64,000 nt of DNA from Lutibacter sp. A64 (GTDB lineage Bacteria > Bacteroidota > Bacteroidia > Flavobacteriales > Flavobacteriaceae), in contig NZ_CP092487.1 of NCBI RefSeq assembly GCF_022429565.1, forward strand, positions 1,211,001 through 1,275,000, given 5' to 3'. Every line of letters begins with the position of its first letter. Position 1 is the stretch's first letter. Position numbers and translations under genes: made by a program. Under the pieces are notes generated by a model. It did no database searches, was not told where the DNA came from, and saw only the letters and a program-made list of their open reading frames with translations. This document shows, piece by piece, positions 15,531 to 25,696 of the stretch.

Positions 15531-18500
15531 GTGATTAAGCAACCCAGTTATTATTTAATTATTTTTACACTAATTTATATTCTTTTTGGACAAACAAGTT
15601 TTGCTCAATTAAGTAAAACGCATTATATACCACCTCTAACTAATGCCGAAGTAGGAAACGCAAATCCCGAAAGTCAATATATTTATATTTCAACACCTAG
15701 TGAAAGTGACATACCTTATACCATTATTCCAGTAGGTTCTTCAAATAAGATAACAGGAGTTGTTTCAAAATCAAATCCTATAAGTTTTGATATAGGAACT
15801 AGCTACACACAACTTTTTGTGCAATCTAGTCAAACAAGCAAAGTCATCAACAATAAAGGTTATATTGTTGAAGCTTCAGGTGTAATTTATGTTTCGGTTA
15901 GAATGCTAGCTGGTAGTGGTTCCCAAGCTGGAGCTTTGGTTAGCAAGGGACTTTCAGCCCTAGGAAAAGAATTTAGAGTTAGTAGTTATACCAATCAAAA
16001 TCCTCAAACTAATTATTTAAATTTTATTTCCGTTATGGCTACAGAAGATAATACTAAAGTTAATTTTAGTAATCTTCCGGCAGGAATTGTAATAAAAAAT
16101 TATTCGGGTGCAACTCCTGTAAAAGCCAACCTAAATAAAGGTGAAAGCTATACAATTGCTACAAATAGCTATGATAGCGTTTCAAATAGAGATGGTTTAA
16201 TCGGTGCTCTTGTTACTTCAGATAAAGATATTGTTGTTAATTGTGGTTCTACAAACGGTAGTTTTTCAAATGGAACCGGAAGAGATTATGGTATAGATCA
16301 AATTGTTGGAGCTGAAAAAATTGGTACAGAATACATATTTGTTAAAGGTGACGGTGAAAATGAGTGGGAAAATGTACTAATTGTTGCTAATTATAATAAT
16401 ACTGAAATTTATATTAACGGAAGTACATCTGTAGAAGCTACCTTAAATGCAGGAGATTATTACTTAATTGAAGGTGATAAATACAGCACTAATGGTAATA
16501 TGTACGTAAAAACTTCAGAAGATGTTTTTGCATATCAAGGAGTTGGCGCAACAACTTCTGAAGCTAACCAAGGAATGTTTTTTGTACCACCTTTAAGTTG
16601 CGAAACTAGAGGAAATGTTGATAATATTGCCTCCATAGATAAAATTGGTACAACTACTTTTACCGGTGGTGTAACTATTGTATCAAAAAAAGGAGCTACT
16701 GTAACAATCAATAAATCACCAATTACAAATTTTTCAAGTCCAAGTAATGTTGAAGGAAATACGAACTATGTTACCTATAAAGTTACTGGACTTAATGGAA
16801 ATGTTTCTGTAGAAAGTGATGATGAATTATATTGTGCTTATTTTAATTACAACGGTGCGGCAACTTCTGGTAGTTTTTATTCTGGTTTTCCTACCGCGCC
16901 TGAAATAAATTTTAATACAAGTTTTCAAACATTAGGTAATTGTATTGGTAATATTACTTTAGAAGCTCTAAATACACAAAACTTCGATTCTTTAGAGTGG
17001 TTCTTTAATAATGGAACCGGTTTTGTTAGCAAAGGAAATAGTACTGTTTTAACTCCGCTTGATCCAGGAATCTACAAATTAATAGGTTACATAAGTTGTA
17101 CAAATTTAACCTTCGAATCCTTTGAAGTACCCATTAGCTTTTGTCCTGCTGATACTGATAAAGATGGTATTATTGACAATATTGATATTGATAATGATAA
17201 CGATGGAATTTTAAATTCCATAGAATCTAAAGGAGATGCCAAAATAAACGTAACAAATATAAACTCACCAACAATTACACTTAATAGCGGTTCTAAAATA
17301 GACATTAATGTAAGTGGAAATTTAGAAATTACAGATAGTAAAAATGCAACAAGTAGTTTTACTGGAAATGCAAATGGCGAATTTAAAAGTGAAATTTCAG
17401 CTACTATAAACACAATTAATAATTATACAATTAGTTTTTTAGACTCCATCAATTTTAAATTTAGTGAAAATACTTCCATTTCTCATACTATAATTGATGA
17501 TGAAACTTTTATTGCTAAAATTACTCCTACCAATAAAACAATAACACTTATTGATCCAGATAATAGACTTCTTATTGACACAAATTTTGATGAAATTTAC
17601 GAAACAGGTATAACTCAAATAACTGGTTCTGAAATTCGTTTTAAAATAAATCCAGCGCCTAAGGGAACTACTCCTTTCAAATTCTTGGCAAATAAAGTTA
17701 CTGGTTTTTCATTTATTCATCAATCAAAAAATATTGATGAACCTTCAATATTTAATGGCATAATTGCTCTTACCGATTATGCTAATGATAACGATAATGA
17801 TGGAATTGAAGATGCTCTAGATCTAGATAGTGATAATGATGGAATTCCTGATATTATTGAAAACCAAGGTAAAATAATTACTTTATCTACAGTAGATACC
17901 GACAAAAATGGTTTGTATGATGTATTCGATATTAATGCCATTCCAATTGATTCTGATAATGATGACATTTACGACTTTTACGATTTAGATAGCGATAATG
18001 ATGGTATTTATGATCTATTTGAATCTGGAAGCCTCTTAAAAGACACAAATTTAGATGGAAAAATCGATAATGTAAACGCAACAATTGGCTCTAATGGTTG
18101 GGATAATAATGCAGAAAAAACTCCAGATAGCGGAGAAATCGGTTATACTCTTAACGATTTAGATTCTGATACTATTTTTAGTTATATAGATTTTGATAGT
18201 GACGGTGACAATTGTAATGATAGTATTGAAGCTGGTTTTTCTGATGAATATAATGATAATTATTTAGGAAATTCAACCGTTACTGTAAATAATAAAGGCG
18301 TAGTAACTAATGCAAACAATGGATATACACTACCAAATAGTGACTACAATACATTTGCTGAAATTAGTATAATAGATCAACCTAAAAATATACATTCTTG
18401 CATATTTACTAATTCAATTTTTACAATAAACACAAACCAAATAGATTTATATCAATGGCAAGTAAGTACAGATAATGGCACTACTTGGCAAAACATTACT

Positions 18501-20012
18501 GATAACGAAAATTATAATGGAAGCAACTCTAATACATTAACTATTAAAAATACTCCTAATAGTTTCAACAACTATAGTTTTAGAGTTTATATGGAAAAGT
18601 TAGGGAATTCTTGTGGTTTATATTCTAATGAAGCTACATTAACAGTTTATTTACTCCCCGATATTAAAAATTCTGTTGAATTAACGCAATGCGATGATGA
18701 TAATGATGGTTTTAGCTTTTTCAATTTAAATGAAGCCAAAAAATTAATCTCTGAAAATTATAATAATGAAAATTTTGAATTTTACTCAGATAAAGAACAT
18801 TTAAGCCTCATAAAAAATCCTATTGCATATAAAAATCCATCGGTAATAAACAGTAAAGTTTATGTAAAAATTTCAAACGCTAATAATTGCGAAAGCTATT
18901 CAGAAATAACATTAAAAGTAAGCGTAACACAAATTCCTTCGGATTTTGAAATTTTACACTTTTATAGTTGCGAAGAATATCCTGCAAACAATCAAGATGG
19001 TAAAACGCAATTTAATTTTAGTACGCTACAACAAAAAGTATTAGATAGCAACCCTCTATTTTCTTTACAAGAAATCCAAATTTCATTTTTCGAAAATCTA
19101 GATGATGCTTTATCCGAAACTAATAGCATTCCTGATATTTCAAATTATAGAAACACCACTCCTTGGCAACAACAAATATATGCTAGAGTTGATAGCGGTG
19201 AATCGAATGCCTGCTTAGGATTAAACCACGTAGCAACGTTACATACAGAAAAACTACCACATTTTGAAGTGAATACTTCACAAATATTATGCTTAACAAC
19301 ACCTCAAAAACCCTTAATATTAACTCCAGATGTTGAATTTTTAAATTCTGATTTATATGAATACTCCTGGCATAATTCTAATGGAAATTTGATTTCTTCT
19401 ACTTTTGAATGTAAAATTGATACTACCGGACATTATTATATAACACTTACTAATAAAGAAGGTTTATTTTGTTCAACAACAAAAGAAATTGAAGTAAAAT
19501 ATTCAAAATCAGCAAACCTTACTAGTTTAGATATTGAAATAATTGATGATTCCGATAGTAATAGCATTGCAATAAATACTGAAAATTTAGGCATTGGAGA
19601 CTATGAATTTTCACTTGACAATACGCAATCTTACAATGATGAGGCTTATTTTGAAGATGTAACAGCGGGAATTCATACAATTTATGTAAATGATAAAAAT
19701 GGTTGTGCTGTTCAGTCAATAGATGTTTCAGTTATTGGATTTCCAAAATTTTTCACTCCAAATAATGATGGTGTTAATGATACTTGGAAAATTCTTGGTG
19801 CAAATAACGATTTTTATCCAACTTCAAACATTTACATTTTTGATAGATTTGGTAAAATTATCACTTCATTAAAACCTAACGAAAATGGATGGGATGGCAC
19901 ATTAAATGGTAAACCTTTGCCTTCTACAGATTATTGGTTTTCTGTACAACTTACAGATAAATATGGAAATACACGCATAAAAAATGGTCATTTTAGTTTA
20001 ATAAGAAAATAA
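15531..20012 (+). CDS. Large secreted T9SS type B protein with thrombospondin type 3-like repeats
   Basis: 1493 residues from a GTG start, with a signal peptide ending GQTSFAQ. Residues about 25-460 resemble the IgGFc-binding N-terminal domain seen in flavobacterial surface proteins. Calcium-type repeats (DTDKDGIIDNIDIDNDNDGI near 540; DNDNDGIEDALDLDSDNDGI near 750; more to 830) follow, then Ig-like and PKD-like modules. The last 90 residues (FFTPNNDGVNDTWKILG to SLIRK) are the gliding-motility-associated C-terminal domain that sends proteins through T9SS for anchoring or release. Likely a cell-surface adhesin or matrix protein; the ligand is unknown. It sits 70 bases before a second protein with a nearly identical tail. 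Confidence 0.88.
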   Translation: MIKQPSYYLIIFTLIYILFGQTSFAQLSKTHYIPPLTNAEVGNANPESQYIYISTPSESDIPYTIIPVGSSNKITGVVSKSNPISFDIGTSYTQLFVQSSQTSKVINNKGYIVEASGVIYVSVRMLAGSGSQAGALVSKGLSALGKEFRVSSYTNQNPQTNYLNFISVMATEDNTKVNFSNLPAGIVIKNYSGATPVKANLNKGESYTIATNSYDSVSNRDGLIGALVTSDKDIVVNCGSTNGSFSNGTGRDYGIDQIVGAEKIGTEYIFVKGDGENEWENVLIVANYNNTEIYINGSTSVEATLNAGDYYLIEGDKYSTNGNMYVKTSEDVFAYQGVGATTSEANQGMFFVPPLSCETRGNVDNIASIDKIGTTTFTGGVTIVSKKGATVTINKSPITNFSSPSNVEGNTNYVTYKVTGLNGNVSVESDDELYCAYFNYNGAATSGSFYSGFPTAPEINFNTSFQTLGNCIGNITLEALNTQNFDSLEWFFNNGTGFVSKGNSTVLTPLDPGIYKLIGYISCTNLTFESFEVPISFCPADTDKDGIIDNIDIDNDNDGILNSIESKGDAKINVTNINSPTITLNSGSKIDINVSGNLEITDSKNATSSFTGNANGEFKSEISATINTINNYTISFLDSINFKFSENTSISHTIIDDETFIAKITPTNKTITLIDPDNRLLIDTNFDEIYETGITQITGSEIRFKINPAPKGTTPFKFLANKVTGFSFIHQSKNIDEPSIFNGIIALTDYANDNDNDGIEDALDLDSDNDGIPDIIENQGKIITLSTVDTDKNGLYDVFDINAIPIDSDNDDIYDFYDLDSDNDGIYDLFESGSLLKDTNLDGKIDNVNATIGSNGWDNNAEKTPDSGEIGYTLNDLDSDTIFSYIDFDSDGDNCNDSIEAGFSDEYNDNYLGNSTVTVNNKGVVTNANNGYTLPNSDYNTFAEISIIDQPKNIHSCIFTNSIFTINTNQIDLYQWQVSTDNGTTWQNITDNENYNGSNSNTLTIKNTPNSFNNYSFRVYMEKLGNSCGLYSNEATLTVYLLPDIKNSVELTQCDDDNDGFSFFNLNEAKKLISENYNNENFEFYSDKEHLSLIKNPIAYKNPSVINSKVYVKISNANNCESYSEITLKVSVTQIPSDFEILHFYSCEEYPANNQDGKTQFNFSTLQQKVLDSNPLFSLQEIQISFFENLDDALSETNSIPDISNYRNTTPWQQQIYARVDSGESNACLGLNHVATLHTEKLPHFEVNTSQILCLTTPQKPLILTPDVEFLNSDLYEYSWHNSNGNLISSTFECKIDTTGHYYITLTNKEGLFCSTTKEIEVKYSKSANLTSLDIEIIDDSDSNSIAINTENLGIGDYEFSLDNTQSYNDEAYFEDVTAGIHTIYVNDKNGCAVQSIDVSVIGFPKFFTPNNDGVNDTWKILGANNDFYPTSNIYIFDRFGKIITSLKPNENGWDGTLNGKPLPSTDYWFSVQLTDKYGNTRIKNGHFSLIRK
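17150..18020 (+). repeat. Asp-rich thrombospondin type 3-like repeats
   Basis: Blocks at 17150-17220, 17785-17850 and 17945-18015 encode DxDxDGI-type calcium-binding repeats within the large T9SS protein; GATAATGATAACGATGGAAT-like strings recur at the DNA level. Confidence 0.7.
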
Positions 20013-20082
20013 TAGATTTATTACTAATACATGAATTTTAAAATTACTTGTCATATATTTAGCGCAAAATTTTAATTTTAAA

Positions 20083-22914
20083 ATGAAAAAACAATTACTT
20101 ATTATTTTTTTATTGTTAAACTTAACTTGTTTTTCGCAAGGTGAAGCCAATATTTGGTATTTTGGAGAACATGCAGGAATTGATTTTAATTCTGGAACTC
20201 CAGTTACAATAGATGGCGGACAAATAAATACGCGTGAAGGATGCTCTTCTTTTTCTGATACAAATGGAAATTTATTGTTTTATTCTGACGGTAAAACTGT
20301 TTGGAATAAAAACCACACTCCTATGCCAAACGGTTTAAATTTAAAAGGAAATGCTTCTAGCACACAATCAGCTATGATTATTCCAAAACCAAGTTCAACA
20401 AATATCTATTATTTATTTACGGTTGGAGCTTCAATTGATAATGGTGAAAATGGATTTTATTATTACACTATAGATATGAATCAAAATAGTGGTTTAGGAG
20501 ATATCATTAACGGTCCTGTTGATTTAAATGAAGGAAAAGCTGAAAATTGGTCTGAAAAAGTAGCAGCAATAAATGGTAAAGAATGTGAAACTTTTTGGGT
20601 AGTTTCTTATGTTCAAAATGAGTTTAAAGCGTACAAAGTTAGTGCTACTGGTGTTGCAAATACCCCAATAACATCAAACTCAAGTTATTTTTCTGATGAT
20701 CCAAGAGGATATCTAAAAATTTCTCCTGATGGCAAAAAAATAGCTATTGCTCATTTAGGAGAAAAACGTTTTATTTTATATGATTTTAATAATGAAACCG
20801 GAAGTGTTACCAACCCACAAACTTTAAATTTAACAGCACCAAATGATTTTCCATACGGAGCTGAATTTTCTGGAAACGGAGAAAAATTATATGTTACAGG
20901 TTCTAACAATTACTTTAATCAAGTTTATGCTGAATATAACAACCCAAACAACCATACTTCTTCTCTTTACCAATTCGATATTACAAAAAACACAACTGTT
21001 GAAATTAATAGCTCTAAAGTAATTCTAGATACTGGAAATCAATTTAGAAGTGCATTACAACTTGGTCCAGACCAAAAAATATATAGAACAATGTCTTCTA
21101 CCTATGATAATGGTAGTTCTTATTTAAGCGTTATTGAAAGTCCTGAAAATGATGGTAATGCTAGTAATTACATCCCCAATGCAATAAGTTTAGGTACAAA
21201 TAAATCTACACAAGGTTTACCTCCATTTATTGCTTCAATATTTTCTACTATAGAAATTACAAACAATGAAACCCAAGAAATAATTACCAACCAAACTATA
21301 AAATTGTGTACCGGTAATGATTATATTTTTAATACAGAAAGCTTAGATGGAAACCCTATTTATAATTGGAAATTTAATGATACGATAATTCCAGGAACTC
21401 AAAATCTAAAAAATTTATCACTAACAAATGTTACAAAATCAGATGAAGGATTGTATAATCTTGAAATAAATTTAGTGGATAAATGTGGAAAAGCTATACT
21501 ATATAAAGGTGAATTTGAAGTTGAAGTTTATGACCCACCAACAGCACCTTCGAAAATTATTTATGACCAATGTGATATAGATACTAATAGTTTAGACGGA
21601 ATTACACTATTTAATTTAAACTCTAAACTATCAGAAATCACCAATAATAATACTGATTTAGAAGTTCAATTTTTTGCTTCAGAAAACGATTTTAAAAATA
21701 ACAATCCAATTTTAAATCCTTCAGCATATAATTCAACTACAAATGAAAACCTAATTTTAAAAATAACAAATAAAAATACAAATTGTTTTACACTTGGCGA
21801 GATGGAATTAAATGTTTATGAAACTCCTACTTTAGAAAATTATACCGATGTCTATCTTTGTGAAAATGATTTAGGAATTGGTACTGAAACTAGTATTGGT
21901 AGTGGCGTTGCGTCTTTTAATTTTGAAGAAAAAAGAACTGCCATAAATAATTTATATATTGATTATGAATTTGAAACAACCGTAGAGTTTTATAATAATA
22001 CAAACGACCTTCAACTACAAATCAATCAATTATCAGGAATAGAAGATTATCCGGATAGCGAAATTTTTGTAAGAATTTCTAATAAAGAAAACAACAATTG
22101 TATTTCAGCAGGGAAATTTAACATTATCATTAATAAAATACCTTTACCAAATAGTGTAATTGAAGATGTTATTTTATGCATAGGAACTATTGAAGACTCT
22201 CCAAAAACGTACAGCGTTGAACTCAATGTAGATACCTATGTAAACGGAGATAACTATCAATGGTATTTTAATAATTCACCAATAACTAATGCTACAAACC
22301 CTATTTATTTTGCTGAAAAAGAAGGTTTATATGAAGTGAAAGTTTTTAGAGATTATAAAAATAATAGCTGTGGAGGTTTTAGTTTATTTAATGTAAAAGA
22401 GTCTAATATTCCTGTTTTATATACTAAAGACATAACTATTTTAGATGATTCTGACAATAACACTATTACTATAGATACAACTAATTTAGGTATTGGAACT
22501 TATGAGTTTGCTCTAAATAGCTATAATGGAGATTATCAAGATGAGCCTTATTTTGATAATGTTTCTGCTGGAATACATACAATATATACTAGAGATATAA
22601 ATGGCTGTGGATTTACCTCTATCGAGGTTTCAGTAATTGGATTTCCTAGATTCTTTACCCCAAATGGTGATGGTTATAACGATACTTGGAAAGTTTTGGG
22701 TGCAAACAACGACTTCTATCCAACTTCTAACATTTATATTTTTGATAGATTTGGAAAAATAATTACCTCGTTAAATCCCAACGGAAATGGTTGGGATGGA
22801 ACATTAAACGGTCAATATTTACCTTCTACAGATTATTGGTTTTCTGTAGAATTAACAGATAAAGACGGCAATACAAGAATAAAAAATGGTCATTTTAGCC
22901 TCATTAGAAAATAA
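20083..22914 (+). CDS. Secreted T9SS type B protein with an N-terminal beta-propeller
   Basis: 943 residues, signal peptide ending LTCFSQ. The N-terminal 380 residues (ANIWYFGEHAGIDFNSG, DPRGYLKISPDGKKIAIAH, YGAEFSGNGEKLYVTG) form a WD40/YVTN-like propeller common in flavobacterial surface proteins. Ig-like modules come next, and the final 90 residues are the same gliding-associated sorting domain as the upstream protein, differing at about 10 positions, with the preceding 70 residues also related. A near-consensus -7 box (TATATTTA) lies at 20054-20061. Probably a surface-exposed structural or adhesive protein; the partner is unknown. Confidence 0.87.
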   Translation: MKKQLLIIFLLLNLTCFSQGEANIWYFGEHAGIDFNSGTPVTIDGGQINTREGCSSFSDTNGNLLFYSDGKTVWNKNHTPMPNGLNLKGNASSTQSAMIIPKPSSTNIYYLFTVGASIDNGENGFYYYTIDMNQNSGLGDIINGPVDLNEGKAENWSEKVAAINGKECETFWVVSYVQNEFKAYKVSATGVANTPITSNSSYFSDDPRGYLKISPDGKKIAIAHLGEKRFILYDFNNETGSVTNPQTLNLTAPNDFPYGAEFSGNGEKLYVTGSNNYFNQVYAEYNNPNNHTSSLYQFDITKNTTVEINSSKVILDTGNQFRSALQLGPDQKIYRTMSSTYDNGSSYLSVIESPENDGNASNYIPNAISLGTNKSTQGLPPFIASIFSTIEITNNETQEIITNQTIKLCTGNDYIFNTESLDGNPIYNWKFNDTIIPGTQNLKNLSLTNVTKSDEGLYNLEINLVDKCGKAILYKGEFEVEVYDPPTAPSKIIYDQCDIDTNSLDGITLFNLNSKLSEITNNNTDLEVQFFASENDFKNNNPILNPSAYNSTTNENLILKITNKNTNCFTLGEMELNVYETPTLENYTDVYLCENDLGIGTETSIGSGVASFNFEEKRTAINNLYIDYEFETTVEFYNNTNDLQLQINQLSGIEDYPDSEIFVRISNKENNNCISAGKFNIIINKIPLPNSVIEDVILCIGTIEDSPKTYSVELNVDTYVNGDNYQWYFNNSPITNATNPIYFAEKEGLYEVKVFRDYKNNSCGGFSLFNVKESNIPVLYTKDITILDDSDNNTITIDTTNLGIGTYEFALNSYNGDYQDEPYFDNVSAGIHTIYTRDINGCGFTSIEVSVIGFPRFFTPNGDGYNDTWKVLGANNDFYPTSNIYIFDRFGKIITSLNPNGNGWDGTLNGQYLPSTDYWFSVELTDKDGNTRIKNGHFSLIRK

Positions 22915-22928
22915 ACTACACATTTACA

Positions 22929-24803
22929 CTAATGTTTAGTTGTTATAAATTCATCTTTTTTATTTTGTTTAAACATTTTTAATTTTTCTATTCTTGAATT
23001 TTGCAATTTTAAATTACTATTGGTTGTGTTTTCAGTATGATAAAATCTTAACTCATGTTCTTGTTGTCTTGCAGAACTAAAATTAGAAACACGTTTTAAA
23101 TACCCAATTACTCTGGTACCATAATCAATATTTTTAGAACCACATTTACTGCATTTTTGAAGCGTTTTTTTATCAATAGTTTCACAATCGTTACAAATAG
23201 TAATTTTTATGTTAAAACAAAAATAATTACATCCTGCCAAAGCTGTTGCATTAATTAATTTTAAAAATCCTTCTTTATTTGGTGCTTCTTCTAAATTTAA
23301 ATGAAGCGCAGAACCACCATCTAAATATTTAATTATTTCTTTTCCGTGAAGTATAATTTTATCCAAGGTATTTATTGAAGTATCTTCAACAGAATAAAAA
23401 TAAGAATTGTAACAATCACGAGGTACAAACAAACCATCTTCTTTGTCCCATTTTGCATTTTTAACACCTAAATTTTCAGCTGGTACAAATTCGGTATTAA
23501 ACATAAAACCATAAGTTTTCTTTGCTTCTTTATTAGCGTCATAAATTATTTTAAGATGTTTTGAAACAAATTCTTTATATGCCATACTGTTTGAAACTTT
23601 TATTCCTTGACTTTCAGCTGCCTCAACCATTCCGTTGATACCAATGGTTAAAAATTGCTTATCTAAAGAAATAAATCCAGCATCATAAACAGGAAGCATT
23701 CCTGCATTTTTATATTCTTCAATTAGACTTCTATAAGCTACCTGGTATTTCTGAATTTTAGTAATTTCAGTTTTAAGATTATTCCCTTTTTGAATTAAAC
23801 GACTCATATTTAAAGTAATAACATTTATAGAACCTGTTGAAACACCACCTGCACCAAGTGAATAACTAAAAGTATTATTGCTAATTTCATTTCTTAATCT
23901 ACAGCAAGATGCTAAACTATCGGCACTTTTAGATTGGTAAATAAAAAACGAATTTCCTTCACTTAATTCTGTTGCACACATTTCAGCAAATTCAGAATCA
24001 ACAGGTTTTCCATCTTTTACCAACATTGCAGCTGTAACAACTGGAAAAGTTAATACCGCCTTTTCTCTTTCGGTATTAAACCATTTCATAAAAAATTGCT
24101 GTAATTTTTTTAAACTCTCCCATTGTGGTTTACTCATATCAGGAAACACAAATTCGCCAAATAAACTATCAAAATATTTTTCATCGTATAGAGAAACATT
24201 CCAAAAAACAGACTGATAGCCTCTTGCTGCCGCAGGTTGATTAATAGCATAAACAGCATGTTGTAAATGATTTGAAACTGTTTTGGTGTTTGTAGTTAAA
24301 TAATCATTTCCAAAGTCTTTTCTAGCAAAATAATCGAAATACAATAAAAACTCAACTGTTGCTAACGCACCAGCAAATTGAGAACTGACAGCAAAAACAA
24401 GATTGACAAATTCACCACAATAACTCTCTAAATGTTGCGGAGCTTTACTTTCTCCTCCCAATTTTGTCAATCCATCAAACAAAAAAGGATACATACTTAT
24501 AGAAGTACAATAAGGTTTTAGTGAAGTTTCATCGTGCACATATATTTCGTGCGATTCTATTTGTCGAATATATTCGTTAGATAAATCCCTACCAAAAAGC
24601 TGTTCTATTTTATTTTTCACCAATTGCCTATTTATCTGAATATTAATATCTTTATTTAATTCAGCTTCCATAGTGGCAATATTTTTTGAAGATACATTTG
24701 CATTTGCATCCATTTTAGAACCATCAGCTGCATTATTAGCATTGATATAATTACTAATAAAGTTAATTTTTTTAGTTACTTGTTGCTCGGTTAATCTTAT
24801 CAT
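22929..24803 (-). CDS. nrdD: Anaerobic (class III) ribonucleoside-triphosphate reductase
   Basis: 624 residues. Makes deoxynucleotides without oxygen using a glycyl radical. The C-terminus shows the zinc site CNDC...CSKC and the radical loop GTRVIGYLKR; a cysteine-containing SLASCCRLRNE lies mid-protein. The N-terminus starts directly with MIRLTEQQVTKKI and seems to lack the ATP-cone regulatory domain of the E. coli enzyme. nrdG lies 6 bases upstream, and the pair follows a cobalamin riboswitch, so it is expected to be made when vitamin B12 is scarce. Confidence 0.95.
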   Translation of the reverse strand: MIRLTEQQVTKKINFISNYINANNAADGSKMDANANVSSKNIATMEAELNKDINIQINRQLVKNKIEQLFGRDLSNEYIRQIESHEIYVHDETSLKPYCTSISMYPFLFDGLTKLGGESKAPQHLESYCGEFVNLVFAVSSQFAGALATVEFLLYFDYFARKDFGNDYLTTNTKTVSNHLQHAVYAINQPAAARGYQSVFWNVSLYDEKYFDSLFGEFVFPDMSKPQWESLKKLQQFFMKWFNTEREKAVLTFPVVTAAMLVKDGKPVDSEFAEMCATELSEGNSFFIYQSKSADSLASCCRLRNEISNNTFSYSLGAGGVSTGSINVITLNMSRLIQKGNNLKTEITKIQKYQVAYRSLIEEYKNAGMLPVYDAGFISLDKQFLTIGINGMVEAAESQGIKVSNSMAYKEFVSKHLKIIYDANKEAKKTYGFMFNTEFVPAENLGVKNAKWDKEDGLFVPRDCYNSYFYSVEDTSINTLDKIILHGKEIIKYLDGGSALHLNLEEAPNKEGFLKLINATALAGCNYFCFNIKITICNDCETIDKKTLQKCSKCGSKNIDYGTRVIGYLKRVSNFSSARQQEHELRFYHTENTTNSNLKLQNSRIEKLKMFKQNKKDEFITTKH

Positions 24804-24809
24804 AACTTA

Positions 24810-25265
24810 TTATTTTTGAAATAAATGATTTAATAATTTATTTGATTGTACTTCTTTAAATTTCTGATTGGTTGTTGGTGCATCTAAACCACCTAATTCT
24901 TGAATCCACTTACCTGTTTTTATAAAGCTTAAGTGTTTTAGTATATTTTCATCTACTTGTTCTTTTCCAGTATAAAGACAGGTTTTATAGCCTTCATTCT
25001 TGGCATAATTAAGGTAATTAATCAATGTATTTTTATGCCATTCTCCTCCCATAAACAATACACAACTGGCTAACCCTTTATAATTTTTAAGCGTATTCTT
25101 AAAAACTGTTTCTGTAAGCTGCTTCCCATTGCTATCTTTCCATAATATAGGAGAATGACAGCCTTTACAAAACAAATTACAGCCGCAAATACTAAAGCAA
25201 ATACTAATTTCTCCAGGTACTTCTTGTAATACTATTTGAATGCTCGAATAATTCACTATTATCAA
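24810..25265 (-). CDS. nrdG: Anaerobic ribonucleotide reductase activating protein (radical SAM)
   Basis: 151 residues. The CGCNLFCKGCHS motif (CxxxCxxC) binds the 4Fe-4S cluster that, with S-adenosylmethionine, generates the glycyl radical on NrdD; LFMGGEW is the GGE-type SAM-binding motif. First gene of a two-gene operon with nrdD, with about 130 bases between its start and the riboswitch. Confidence 0.93.
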   Translation of the reverse strand: MIIVNYSSIQIVLQEVPGEISICFSICGCNLFCKGCHSPILWKDSNGKQLTETVFKNTLKNYKGLASCVLFMGGEWHKNTLINYLNYAKNEGYKTCLYTGKEQVDENILKHLSFIKTGKWIQELGGLDAPTTNQKFKEVQSNKLLNHLFQK

Positions 25266-25394
25266 GTTATATCCGTAATAATAAAAAATTAATCATTTAC
25301 AGATTGGTTAATAAATTGCCAAAAGCTAAGATTATTCAAAAAAAGAATATTCTATGCCATTCACTTTTCTCCCGAAAGCTTGACATTAAACTGA

Positions 25395-25560
25395 GATTGG
25401 TAGGTCTTCTGACTTGTTCTAGTTTTACGTCTTCCCATTTTAGTTAAAACAGTGACAAAGAGTGTAAAACCCTAATTGAACTTACAGCTGCGGGAACAGT
25501 TCAGGTATTTCACCTGATTCCCTTTTAATCAAATACACCGTTGAGGCATAACAGAACCAA
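25395..25560 (-). promoter_or_regulatory. Cobalamin (B12) riboswitch upstream of nrdG-nrdD
   Basis: Read on the minus strand, this shows the class hallmarks in order: GGTTCTGTTATGCC, AACGGTG, AAAAGGGAATCAGGTG, CCTGAACTGTTCCCGCAGC with TGTAA, AGGGTTTTA, CACTGTTTTA (core of the GCCACTG region), TGGGAAGACG, and the B12-box end AGTCAGAAGACCTACC. It faces nrdG and not uvrB. The rest of this 431-base gap holds an imperfect hairpin near 25330-25355 and the uvrB promoter. Known cobalamin riboswitches lower expression when B12 is bound. Confidence 0.93.
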
Positions 25561-25684
25561 ATTCTAGGTTAAAATTAATCAAGAAATATGTTGAAAAACT
25601 AATTTTTAAAATATGTTATTAAGATAATTATTAACAATAAAAAAATCCAAATAAAACGAACTACGAAAACCATAAAAATTAGCT

Positions 25685-25692
25685 TATTTTTG
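25685..25692 (+). promoter_or_regulatory. TAnnTTTG -7 box directly before uvrB
   Basis: TATTTTTG ends only 4 bases before the uvrB ATG, so transcription would start at or next to the start codon, suggesting a leaderless mRNA. Confidence 0.5.
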
Positions 25693-25696
25693 TGCT

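Noticed and set aside
17087..17968. Minus-strand reading frames within the Asp-rich repeats
   Set aside because: They are mirror images of the repeat codons (Ser/Leu-rich) and have no promoter or family match.
25321..25360. Riboswitch-linked intrinsic terminator before nrdG
   Set aside because: The hairpin near 25330-25355 has a mismatch and its T-run lies in the loop, not after the stem, so termination is not supported.
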